Assembly (NCBI GenBank): GCA_049999765.1
Contig: JBNGIQ010009617.1
Location: 1-53,566 of the forward strand
DNA from: Phaeoceros laevis
Lineage: Eukaryota > Anthocerotophyta > Anthocerotopsida > Notothyladales
Direction of reading: 5' to 3'
Length of the DNA: 53,566 bases
Shown: piece after piece, positions 30,901 through 41,031 of the stretch
How the letters are laid out: each line of letters starts with the position of its first letter
Position numbering within the stretch: the stretch's first letter is position 1
Program-made: the position numbers and the translations under genes
The notes under the pieces: generated by a model
What the model saw: only the letters and a program-made list of their open reading frames with translations
Databases searched by the model: none
What the model was told of the DNA's origin: nothing

Positions 30901-31769
30901 CCGCTCCGGCCACCGCCAATCCCGTCTCTCGAATCCTAAGCTCGCGCAGGCACTTGCTTGAGACGAGTTGGGCCAGCAGCTGTGCTGCACGCTCATCTGC
31001 CAGGCACTCGGGATTCTGCTCCACGTCCAAGACTTGGAGGCGGGAGGCTGTATTGGCCAGCAGGGTGCTCAAAAGCCGAGACAGCCCTGCTGCTTTCAAC
31101 CCCACTCCGTCCATGGATACACAGTTCCTCCAAGCTTGTGCCGCTAGCGCTGCTGGCCAGGATTTGGCTCAGCTGCAGGCACCCAAACTCAGATCCAAAG
31201 CCTATGTTGCTGTCCAGCATGAGGCATCGCAATACCTGGTTGGATTTGAGGCCCTGGCAAATACGCTCCACTTCTGACTCACTGCTGATGCCGCAGTGAA
31301 CTGCGGCGGCATAATCGTTGCCCAGTTTCACCACCCGCAAGGAAGGGCAGCTGCCGATCAGACCCAGCACCCACAGCCTCACACTGTACCACAAACCAGC
31401 AGCACCGGTACCAGCAGCATCCTCGACAGCGGCAGCTGGTGGATCCATCCGGAAATAGTCGCCGCCTTGGTCCGGCCCTCCAAGATCCACCTCTTGGATC
31501 GTGGGCGGCACCTCCCTAAGCTGGGCAACCAGCTGTCGCAGACCTTCGGGCAGCTGCTCCACATCGATATGCACATCCATTGCGCCAATCTCGCCGTCAC
31601 AGTCCGCAGCCTCCTCCTTCGAATTCTGCTGCTGTTGCTGCTGCCCAGGCTGAGGGAGCTCGTCCATCGTCGCGGAAGTGGACATCTTCACGAGTTCCGT
31701 GGCTGCAGGCGTCGGCAAGCTTGGGGACCAAAACGACGTGGCCCGCTGAGCGCTACAAATCTTGTCCAC
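24982..31769 (-). CDS. LRR-ROC-COR (Roco) GTPase, TORNADO1-like
   Basis: Minus strand, two exons. Segments: 31769 to about 31112 (start, Gln-rich, first LRRs), 31114-27521 (1197-codon frame), then about 27540-26607, a GT-AG intron at 26606-26440 (phase 0, FPRLQ/VCLRK), and 26439-24982. Long LRR modules repeat three times. The ROC GTPase domain has P-loop GPPYAGKST (about 28006-28033), switch II WDMAGQKE (about 27822-27845) and TNLD in place of NKxD (about 27585-27597). COR follows (FVVVNPNWLSNVF onward). The C-terminal half has an amphipathic coil and a conserved end domain as in plant TORNADO1, a plasma-membrane/cytosolic regulator of growth patterning. Two one-base frame changes (near 31112 and 27528) break the protein. 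Both lie inside conserved sequence, so they are indels or errors, not introns. Start could be an internal Met. Confidence 0.8.
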
Positions 31770-32036
31770 GGTCTTGCGGGCGGTGAGGGTGCCTCCCTGA
31801 CAGGGGTATCATTGAGGGACCTCGTCGGGGAGCTTCTCGGCACTGCCAGAGAGAGAAGGGAAACGTGGCTCTCCTTCTTGAGCAGCAAAGTCACTGTGGA
31901 ATCTGATGATCCGTCCAGCTCACAAATTCGTGACGAGTGGTAGGGGGAGATGTATCAGAGCGTCGACACCGGGTCGCCCTGGGTTGGAGGGACGAAAAAG
32001 AACTCGTGGAGCACGTCAGCATGACGGAAGCTCCAA

Positions 32037-32103
32037 CTTCTGGTTCCGAGGACTTGACTTGCAAGTAACTCCCAGGCTTTGTTGCTTGCAAGCAGGCAAC
32101 ATG
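32037..32103 (-). repeat. Inverted copy of PPR-derived segment
   Basis: CCAGGCTTTGTTGCTTGCAAG here is the reverse complement of sequence near 33806-33826, with further similarity on both sides. On the minus strand it reads CLQATKPGS, like the PPR-derived block at 33.8 kb. Confidence 0.6.
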
Positions 32104-32170
32104 GAGGGTGCTCTGGCTTCCAGAGCTCCAGCCATTATTGAGCTCGTCGCTCGGGGAGCTTGAACTCAGC

Positions 32171-32195
<25 letters not shown>
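32171..32195. repeat. (AG)12 microsatellite
   Basis: Twelve AG units, about 400 bp upstream of the Roco gene start, thus possibly in its promoter or leader. Confidence 0.95.
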
Positions 32196-32201
<6 letters not shown>

Positions 32202-32307
32202 TTATTTTAAACGTGCCTCCCCCTCTCACAAGGTGTCCAGAATCTGATCCATCCAGCTCATGATCACAAACTCCTGACTCGTGACCAGTACATGGAGTTC
32301 TAGTCTA

Positions 32308-33624
32308 AGACCTAGTGCCACGAAGTAAACAATTGACAGGCTTTCAAGACACAGGTGCGACTGCTGGCCTGCCACAGGATACTTACCACCAGTATCATCT
32401 ATCTTGTGGTGCTCGATCATAGTTAGCTGCTGTGCATGAGGTTTCTGCTCATTAACATTTCCTCTCTCGGTTTCCAGATGCAGTGGTTTAAACACGGCTC
32501 AAGGGGAAGCGCTGCCCAATTTTCTCACAGTACATGTGAAACCTTGGAATGCGAACAGCTTAGGGATCAAATTCGAAAGGCTCGAAACCTTCTTCAAGCA
32601 GGAAATCGCTTTTCTGAGGGAGCAGGAATCAGGAGCGTGGCCCCAAGATAGTGGTCTTGAACTGGTTTCAAGAGACAGACCAGTGCGTCTGCTCGACTTC
32701 ACAAGGGAAACCTTAAGTATCATCTGCCCAGCCAGACCAAGCAAGCCTGCCACACCCTTACACGTCGATATGTGTGGCATCTATAGAGAATGCCACCAAT
32801 TGATCAGTAGATGAGTTCAAATCAAAACCACCGTTTGCCTGCGAATTGCAATCTGAGACTCTCATGCTGTAGAAAAGATGCACCCGTGGCACATTCTTTA
32901 GGAAGTCCAGTGATGACCAGTGCTAATTGGCCTCACCACATATGCATGTGCACTCTAAACCTCTACTTCTAACTGAACTATCCCGATTGTTGTGACATTG
33001 TGGTCTGGACAGCACTCATTTTGAGCTCGCAGAAATGGAGTCAAAAGGCAGAGCAAAAAATGCGGAGGTTGCGCAGATCCGCATTGAGGTTACCATCGGA
33101 ACCTGGTTGATCGTTCTTTCGACCAAACTGGTAGTAAGTGGAGGGACTGGCTTTGAGCGTGACATCGGTGACGGAGTCGCGCACGGTGGCCTTGACCACT
33201 CGCTTTTGATCCAAGTAGAGGGCGGCAGTGCGCGTGTTTCGGTTGAAGGAGAAGGCGACGTCGAACCATGCTCCGAGCGGCAGCACGATGGGCGACATGG
33301 GGTCGGATCCCGACGTCGGGATGTTCCTGCGCAGATGTGAACCGTCATGGTGCGGTTGGGAAGGATGCTAGTGATGAACTGCCTGTAAGCGGAACTCCAG
33401 TCCGCGTACAGGTACTGGACGTCGCCGGCGTAGAGAGTTTGGGACAGTTTCAAGAAAGGCCTTTGTTCTGTGTTTGACATGTACTTTTGGCAGGCTTCTA
33501 CGTGGAGTGCCCTTGAATGGCTAGGCAGTGAAAAGAATACTGTCTCTGGGTTGCTAGACCTAGTGTTACAAAGTAAGTAGACAAACTGACAGCCTTTCAG
33601 GACACAGACCTGTGAGACTGCTGC
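32308..33624. repeat. Direct repeat pair (32308-32367 and 33556-33624)
   Basis: Both copies read AGACCTAGTG...AAGTAA...GACAG-CTTTCA-GACACAG with scattered differences, 1.25 kb apart. Apart from a LamG relic and an unrecognised 93-codon frame at 32536-32814 (plus strand), nothing is recognised between. Confidence 0.6.
33041..33477 (-). pseudogene. LamG/concanavalin-like domain fragment
   Basis: Upstream block (33477 to about 33350): TLYAGDVQYLYADWSSAYRQ and ITSILPNRTMTVH. Downstream block (33340-33041): DPMSPIVLPLGAWFDVAF, NRNTRTAALYLDQKRV and LRIFCSAF. The order (strand with DWSS, TVHLR, G-x-W-x-x-VAF, R-x-TAALYLD) is that of laminin-G/concanavalin A-like jelly-roll domains that bind carbohydrate. 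The join needs a 2-base change at a CACA run near 33340. There is no signal peptide or other domain, so this is a relic or one exon. Confidence 0.5.
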
Positions 33625-33770
33625 AACAGCAGAATTGATGGAAATCTTGCATCTTATGGAAGGTTTGTCGTCGACGTGCCATTTGCAGAACAAACCTTGT
33701 TAGGGCAGACCTGTTCAGACACGGCGACAGCAAATGGTGTCGAGCTGAAGATTACCATGCTGCCTGTAGA

Positions 33771-34365
33771 ATGCTGTGCCCTGCAGCTGCACTCATCAGG
33801 GACTTGCAAGCAACAAAGCCTGGGTCCATGCTTGCAACAATGCTGCTGGTGTTGCTCATCCCCTTGTACAAGTTAGCTAGCATGCCAAGCTCTGAAGCTC
33901 CGAGAAATGTTTTGACATGGAACGCCATGCTTGCAGGTTCTGAGCAGCAGGGGACTGGTCGGGAAGCCCGTTGTCTTTGCAATTTGTGCGCCGCCTCCTG
34001 TTAGTGACTGATGAAGTCCTCGCCGGCTACAGACTGGTAGTTCCGGTTGTCGGGCCTATTCTGGATGCACCTAGTTTTCAGTCATGACTCAACTCGATCA
34101 GTTTTCTGGTGACCGAGAACAGACATGCTTCTGTCCATTCTATCTCAGAGTCTGTTGCAGCAGTTCGGGATCAGAAGATGTAAGTCCCATAGTCATTACC
34201 TTTTGCACTCACGTCTTGGTGGTAATCCATTACTGTGTTTCAACGTCCTCCTTTTCTCCAACTTTTAACCTTTCAGAATTGAGCTGTTTTCCAGGTGAAA
34301 CAAGATGAAGGGATGAGATGACCTCAAGAAACAAAACCTGCAGTCATGTTGACCCCTCACAGTTG
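33771..34365 (+). pseudogene. PPR-derived relic, copy 1
   Basis: RDLQATKPGSMLATMLL and APRNVLTWNAMLAGS then QQGTGREA on the plus strand match a PPR hairpin pair (RNV-x-WNAML-x-G). The rest is decayed. A 3' part (about 34231-34365: CCTCCTTTTCTCCAACTTTTAACC through CAAGAAACAAAACCTG) recurs at 35.5 kb. Confidence 0.5.
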
Positions 34366-34839
34366 CCAAGCTTGTACCAGAAAGCGTTTGTGAAGGTTTC
34401 TGGAATTGCTACAATTTGCTTCATGCAGTGACCAAGATGACTATGCAGTCAAGATGACTATTTGCTTTATGCAGTGACCAAGAGGAAGCTTGTTTGGTCA
34501 TGAAAGTACAGCTTGAGGGCGTCAACGCCATGAACAATGGCAGGTGCATCATCAAGATTCAAGATTTTGATCCTGTTAAGGAAAAAAGTCTGCAATTATG
34601 GGATCCGCGCATCTTTCCTCTCCCACTGCTTGCTATGTGCAAGTTTGGATCAAGCTTTGTCGTGAATACAGTGGACACGCCGTGCCGGTGAGGAGGGCTA
34701 GCTGGTGTTGCTCATCACTAAACTTCTGAAGCACCTTCGATTCCATTTGTTGCATGTCACCATAATTTGGTGTCCATGTTAACTACTGACCAAGTAGTGT
34801 ACATATCACCGGTACCACCGTGCTACACCTATCCAGGCA

Positions 34840-35625
34840 TAGAACGCCATGCTAAGCTTGCAGGTTCTGACCAGCAGGGGACTGGTCGGAAAACCCATAG
34901 TCTTTGCAACACTTCGTATCAAACAAGGCCTTCCACTACTCTCTCCACGACTCATGCAGCTTCATGCACAGACCAGGATGATGTGTTTCTAAGCTGCTCC
35001 TTGGTGCAGCAGAGGTGGAGGCTTCTTGCAAGGTGCTTGGCAAACTTTCAAAGACGAATGTGGTAACATGGACTTCAACGATACCAGGTTATTTGGAAAC
35101 GCAGGGGACGGATGGGTCAGAAAACCCCGATTCTTTGCACTAGCATGCAGCTGAAAGGTATGTCTCATCCAGATACGGTCAGATTAATTTGTGTGCCGCC
35201 TCCAGCTAAGACTGATCATGCAAGAGCAGGTGCACGCCTCAGATGTACGAATTGTTTTTCTAGTCTACTCCAAGTTGCTCACAAACTCAAAGGGAACTAC
35301 ACTATATGCCGCTGCAATACAAGTCAATTATCAAAAGCAAGTGGTCAAAACTCCGGATCACAAGATGCCTACATAGGAATCACAAGTGCCAGCCAGCTTT
35401 TAGAAGATTCACAAGACAGAACCGTACATGCAAGATGCTCAGGTCCCGAAGTACCCGCACCAACTTTGCTACCCGAGTTTTGGTGGTACCATCCCATGCT
35501 CTGTTCCCAACTTCTGTCGTGACGTCCTCCTTTCTCCAACTTTGAACCTTTCAGAAATTACCTGTTTTACAAGTGAGAAGAAGATAGAGTCAGAGGCGGC
35601 ATCAAGAAACAAAACCTGATCACGC
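34840..35625 (+). pseudogene. PPR-derived relic, copy 2
   Basis: AGAACGCCATGC...GCAGGTTCTGACCAGCAGGGGACTGGTCGG (34845-34890) mirrors 33921-33961, and 35518-35618 mirrors 34231-34365. A third, weaker copy starts near 35098. This is a duplication of one PPR-derived block about 0.9-1.3 kb apart. Confidence 0.5.
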
Positions 35626-35973
35626 ATTTAGAGTGCAATGCCCTTCCCGAAACATGGTCTTTGGAACAATAAGACAAAAAAACACAAGAAACACAGCCTC
35701 AGCAGGTCAGAACAACCAAGGTCTGTGCACACACGGAACTTTGCCCTTCCATTTGTTAATTATATCTGCAGCCAGACTGAAGCAAATATTCATGCTAAAG
35801 CGTACCCAATATCCTCCATCGTGCAAGCACGCAAACACGCACCAGCTCAGGTTATGCTGGCATTTGTGCAGTTGTAGAGATACTCTGTGACGCTATAAAG
35901 TGGGCCTTACATGGCAAAGCCCATCAGGGACGCTGTTAGGAACCTGCTCGTCATTCCCTGCGGACTCCAAGCC

Positions 35974-38272
35974 TCAAATAATTGCAGGTTTCCATGTAAT
36001 ACCAACTTCATAGGTTAAAAGACTCCAACAGCAAGCAGAGAGAGGATACCAAATATGCATCCTGCATTCGTTGAGACCATGGTCCCCTTTCAATGAATGT
36101 TCCCCTTTCAAAGAATCCATATGATAAAAAATGCACTTTGTAGACTGATGCTGCAGAATAGCCACACTCCAGTGTCCTCTGCTCTCCATATCAAAAGCGA
36201 GGACACTTACAAACTCCCTGACCATGAAGTCATTAAATCACAAAAACACTACTACAATTTACCTCATAAGGATTAGTAGAATTAGAAAAGTTGTAGAGTT
36301 ACTGAGCCACTTAGGGTGCCATTTAGTTAATGACACTAACCCTTTTCCCAATCTGACCAAGTCTGTAATTTTAGTGTACACATACAATTTACTGGACGCA
36401 AACATGAAACTGTTAGAACCGTCTTCATGGAGATCTTTATCCAGTTTGGCATGTAAAAATCCACAACGTTATCCCCTATCCAGTTTCCGGGCTGCAACTC
36501 AATAACATCTGAGAACATATAGTCACAAGCGGCGGAAGGGGGTCCCCCTTCCGTTTCTGCAAGAATCCAAGACATTTTTCAGTTTTCAGCACTGGAGAAA
36601 TGTGACCACACTACTCACACATCACAAAATCATACTTTTTGTGGTACTTCAGCTTCACTATCGCAGTTTCTTTCTTTCTTTAGCTTCTTGGATGATGTTT
36701 TTGACTCTTCACTTGACGTCTACAACTTTCTGCAGATGCAAAATGTTAGAGACAGCTAACAGCAAACAAAGCTGACAGCAAACCAAGCTACTCATACATC
36801 ACAAACTCATACCTTCTGTGGTACTTCAGCTTCACTATCGTAGTTTCTTTTCTTTAGCTTCTTGGATGATGTTTTTTACTCTTCACTTGTGTCTACAACT
36901 TTCTGCAAATGCAAAATGTTAGAGATAGCTAACAGCAAACTAAGCTAACACCAAATAAAGCTCATTGTGCTCAAACAAAGCTGACAGCTGATTTCAAATG
37001 CTTACTTGAAATTCAGTTTCAGTTTTGCATTCTTCACTTCGTGGATTCACACCTTGGTTTGGATTACCTTCCTCTTTGGGTGTTTTGTAAGAAGCTTTTG
37101 CCTCTAGCACTTGATCAAGATGAATTATTTTGCCAACATGCAATTCAAAACGAAATTGTAACTTGCTTACACCGCCTTTGCCAATAAGGCTCAAGTGCTC
37201 AACTCTACTTCGGGTCTCCTTCATTCTCTTCCTTGTTGGGCAATCTTGAGTATTTTTAGCCAGCTTCTGAGCCCTCTTCCAGACTTTCGAACTGACATGT
37301 CCTGGCTTAATACTGAATAACGATGATCAAAACAAATTAAGTTCTGTAAAAACTTAAAGAACAGATATCAATTGCGACAAACATGAAAATTAAACATGAC
37401 GATTACCTTGATTCAGCTGCAGCAGCTTTCAACAAGCTACACTTTTTATTACTCAACGTTCTTCTCATCTTAGACTTGGCCCACTCGGTGGACCAAGAAC
37501 TGCTGAAATGCTCCCTAGCCACCTCTATGATAATTTCAACTTGCCGGGACGGTATGGTGTTGAAAGCAGCCAAGCAATCAAGCTTGACTCTCACCTACAC
37601 AGCAATTCCGAAGCAATTCTTCAAGAACAGTTCCCAAGCAGTTGTTAAACAGCAATTCCTAACTCCAGTTTCCATGCAGCCTAAACAGCAGTTCACAAAC
37701 AATTGCTAAGCAGTTAGTAAGCTATGCAGTTGCTAAAATAATTGCATCCCCAAGTCTATACACTTTCCACGCTGGTTATTCTAGAGACCATACTAAGGTC
37801 TAGTAACATGTCAAGTTCACAGACAAATACATGCAACTAATCAGAGATAGTTCAATCAGGGCAGCTAGTTCTGGTTAGGCTGGTCGCTGAGCTACAACTT
37901 GTGCAGCTGCAATTTTTCTCCACGAGAACAAAAATGACATGAACTAAAATCTTTCTCATCACGCACTTGCTCCCTGAGCTACGACCTGTTCAGCTGCAAT
38001 TTCTCTTCAAGAGAACGAAAATGAAATAAAATAAGACTAAACTCTCACCTGCGTCACAGAAAATGAAGAAGCTCTGACGCTCCCCGACCGTTGGGGATGC
38101 CGCGCTTGTCGGTCTCGACCACGACCTTCCCGTCCACCTTTTCCGATTTCTCCTTCATCCTTAATGTTCGTAACGCCTTCTGCCGATTCTCTGCAAGAAC
38201 TCTGGTATTGCCCACAAGGAGATCTTCAACCGCGGCAGGTTCCATTGCCACATACTTGCAAGATGTGCTCAT
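35974..38272 (-). pseudogene. ULP/SENP-type SUMO protease, decayed
   Basis: C48 cysteine proteases cleave SUMO from proteins. Exons on the minus strand: 38272-38054 (possible start MSTSC), 37594-37407, 37312-37006 (in phase with the previous exon), duplicated small exons 36902-36813 and 36729-36636, 36556-36263 (SDVIELQPGNWIGDNVVDFY, the domain start) and 36217-35974 (RGHWSVAILQ...FYHMDSLKG, with the catalytic His and Asp). The glutamine and cysteine of the active site, expected next (Q...DCG), are not found before the sequence fails. Both small exons carry a stop or frameshift, and a one-base shift is needed after NVVDFY. So it is a pseudogene, or catalytically dead. Confidence 0.6.
36636..36902. 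repeat. Tandem duplication of a small exon and its flanks
   Basis: About 175-bp direct repeat. Units around 36610-36780 and 36785-36950 share the exon (KLKK...SEAEVPQK), its splice sites and intron sequence, with roughly ten differences. Confidence 0.85.
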
Positions 38273-38388
38273 CGTGGACAACGTTGCTGGCGAGCAAGAA
38301 GGAACTGCTGCGACGGGCGAGAGGGTAAGAGGCGGGTACGCAATTTCGAATTTTTGAAACCTCTTTCCGTTATGGCTACTAAACCTGC

Positions 38389-39384
38389 TTAACGTGAATT
38401 TGTTAAATCCACGTTAAGCAGAAATCCGCGAAATCTCCAGTTGCAGCTGAAAACAAGCTCAAGACAGCCATTAGATGGAGACTCATAGCCAGATCCTGAC
38501 GACACATTCCCTTGTTGACATGGCACCTGAATCACAGCCTTACCTGTGGCCAGACATTGTTGGACGGGAGGAGCATCTCCAGATATCCGCACCACAACCT
38601 ATGAACATGCATCATGATAGAGGCTTTTAGCCGCAACTTCTGTTTTCGACTTGTTGAGACTTGCGAAAGTGCAAGGTAGGCAACATGTTTACCTTTCCGG
38701 CACTGCGTCCGGAGTGAAATACTCCACCGCATCGGCAACCGACTCCAAGCCTGTGAAAGGGGTCGGGTCGATCGCCACCTGCAGGATACCATGACAGCTT
38801 ACGACTAGTTCCACGGGGCTGGTCTGCAAAACTTAGCTGTATGCGTAAGTGGGTGGGTGGATGGCTTCAGAAGCACACCTTTAGAACCTTCGCACTGTAC
38901 AGTTCATACAGCTTTTGTAGGTGACTACACCACAGCTTGACATGATTGTTCAAGAAAAATCCTGCCTGCAATGACACCACGACGTCCTCATGTGGTGAGG
39001 TACTTGTTTGTGCACACACAGAGAAACCACATGCTTCTATATCTACTGCGGTGGACTAGCATTTGATAGCAATGCAGAGAGAATTACATACCAGGCTCTG
39101 GGACTTCCACAAAAGTTTCTCTGCAATTCCTGGGTAGGTCGCAGGTTACCACCCCTTGGCTCCCTGATACTGCAGGCACGAAGTCGCAGGTTCATCAGCC
39201 ACACCCGAGAGAATATGGAACGGCCATCTGACATCAGCAAGCCTTGGTCTCTAGTCCAGCCCACCCAATACAAACCTGAGAAATCATGCCGATAATAATG
39301 AGGCGGCCGCTGACTGCAAGGGCGTTTAAGCATGTGTCAAACATCTCACCACCGACAGATTCATAGATTAAGCTGGGAACCGGC
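38389..39384 (-). pseudogene. Zinc-binding alcohol dehydrogenase/quinone reductase (ZADH2/PTGR3-like), 3' half
   Basis: An NADPH-dependent medium-chain reductase. Five exons: 39384-39276 ([20 protein letters not shown] and [10 protein letters not shown]), 39169-39092 (YQGAKGW then a stop, ATYPGIAEKLL), 38965-38879 (AGFFLNNHVKLW), 38778-38693 (VAIDPTPFTGLESVADAVEY) and 38598-38389 (VVVRISGD). The first three exons join in phase. TAA at 39148-39146 replaces an expected Lys codon, and the fourth exon is one base short of restoring GKVVVRI. The N-terminal half is absent: the first exon begins where an opposite-strand gene starts. A clear pseudogene. Confidence 0.8.
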
Positions 39385-39395
39385 CTGAAACCCAG

Positions 39396-40067
39396 AAGCT
39401 GAGGAACGAGTTATCTTCTGTGCAAAAACTTGGTCAGGCAAACTCTTCGAAGTATGAGGAGGATTTGCAACAGTTGAATAAGCAGGTTCCACAGTTGAAG
39501 GAGGAGCTCGAGATGAAGGAGCAGACGCTCATGGACGAGATGTAGGTGACGCTCAACGGGCTCACTGCTGAGCACGATGCAGCGAACGCGACCAAGCTGT
39601 CGAAGCTCGAGGAGGAACTGAAGCAGCTCGTCCAGCACAGAGATTCTACCTCAAACCTAGGAGAAGAGAGGAAAAAGTTAGTGGATAGGGAGGCCCAAGT
39701 TAACAGCCTGCAGGAGGACATTCGGAGCCTGACGGAGAAGCTTTCCACGCTGCAAAAGTCAGATGAACGCAGCATTGCGCAGCTCAATCAGAAAATAACT
39801 GATTTGCAGCAGGAAGTTGTTACTCTACAGGCTGAGGTTGAGCTGAGTAGGGTAGCAGTGACCAACGCAGCGGAGGAGAAGAGGGAGGCTATTCGTCAAT
39901 TTTCGGTGTCCATTGACATTTTGCAGGAGAGAAACAGCTCGCTGGATTCCAAAATCAGCAATATTAGGGAAAGGCTTCGAACTGGGCAGAAGGCAACTAC
40001 CGTAGACAAGAGCTGGACCAACTTCTTCAATCCTTGGGCAAAATCTGCTCAGACCATAACGGTGTGA
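39396..40067 (+). CDS. Coiled-coil protein, C-terminal part
   Basis: After an acceptor-like CCCAG the frame gives about 220 residues rich in Glu/Lys/Leu/Gln with heptad spacing, a long coiled coil, ending with [21 protein letters not shown] at 39543-39545 interrupts the frame, and it reopens at once. Without that stop the last 173 codons start at GTG, so the stop is a nonsense mutation, an error or a missed small intron. No upstream exons are recognised, because the antisense dehydrogenase relic occupies that side. The family is not recognised. A structural or cytoskeletal role would be a guess. Confidence 0.5.
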
Positions 40068-40678
40068 TGTGCTGGAAAGTTTGTTTTGCGAGAGCCCATG
40101 TGATTTTGCTGACATAAATTGTAGTATAATAAGTGGACAATTTGGAAGAGTTCCTTTTTTACTTGATTCTAATGGCCGCCGGGCTGTATTTGTACGCTTC
40201 AAAGGACATTGCCTTGTTTGAATAATTGCGATAAGATGAAATTGTTCTGTAAGTTTTGACAGTATACGAGTTTGGCGCGGCTGTGGTAAATAGATACTCG
40301 TTTACGTGCGCAGCCAGGCATCCTGGAGGCAGCACAGCATCTAACAGCGGTGCACCCCTCCCTACCTAGTTTAGTCCTTCCTAGTTCTTACACAAGCACA
40401 GACTTAAGTGACGTCGTCAGTCAGTTGCGATGGAGGTAAGAGAATGTACGCAGTACCATGTGATTCCCTGTGACTGAAGCATAATGAAATGTAAAACTAC
40501 ACCACACTTGTCGTAAGGAATCGATTTATGTGCCAAGATATCAGTGTCCATAGGTGCTACCTTACATTTGATGGTGCCGTCCAAGCGCACAATCGCAATG
40601 AAGATGACGTTCAAAACCTCAAACCTGCTCTCATATAACTTAGATACCGCGGACGCATCCTACACAACGCTACGACAC
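40068..40678. other. No gene recognised
   Basis: Intergenic between the convergent coiled-coil and WD40 frames. Only short open frames. Confidence 0.5.
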
Positions 40679-41031
40679 CTAGGAAGACAAGTTACAGGAA
40701 ACAAACTCCTTTTTACAGAGGGATTCATCCGGCTCCTCAGAGTTCACTGCATTGATCAGAAACAATCCCATTTTCCAAGCGCTCTTCTCTTCCATGATTG
40801 TCGTGGCGATGTGAAAGCCCTCCACCTTCCTCACAACCTCATCAACAACCACCCTAATTTTATTTCCCCCTGCCTCAAGCACTGCACCACCACCAAACTC
40901 GAACCCATCAGCCCCAGGCTCCACCGTGCGCCAGATTCGGATGGTTCCATCTTCAGAGCCAGACGCATATGATTCACCGCCAGGAGAGAATCGCACGCAG
41001 TGTACTGGGCCATGATGGCCTTTGTTGCACT
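40679..41031 (-). pseudogene. STRAP-like WD40 protein, last exon only
   Basis: After an acceptor CTACAG (41034-41032) the minus strand encodes [20 protein letters not shown] and [15 protein letters not shown], the final WD repeat of STRAP (serine-threonine kinase receptor-associated protein) homologues, which act in mRNP and SMN-type assemblies. It then runs into a 90-residue tail. The tail is partly hydrophobic and not typical of the family. No preceding WD exons are found in the next kilobase, so this seems an isolated 3' exon. It could be a functional fragment only if the upstream exons are unusually far away. Confidence 0.5.
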
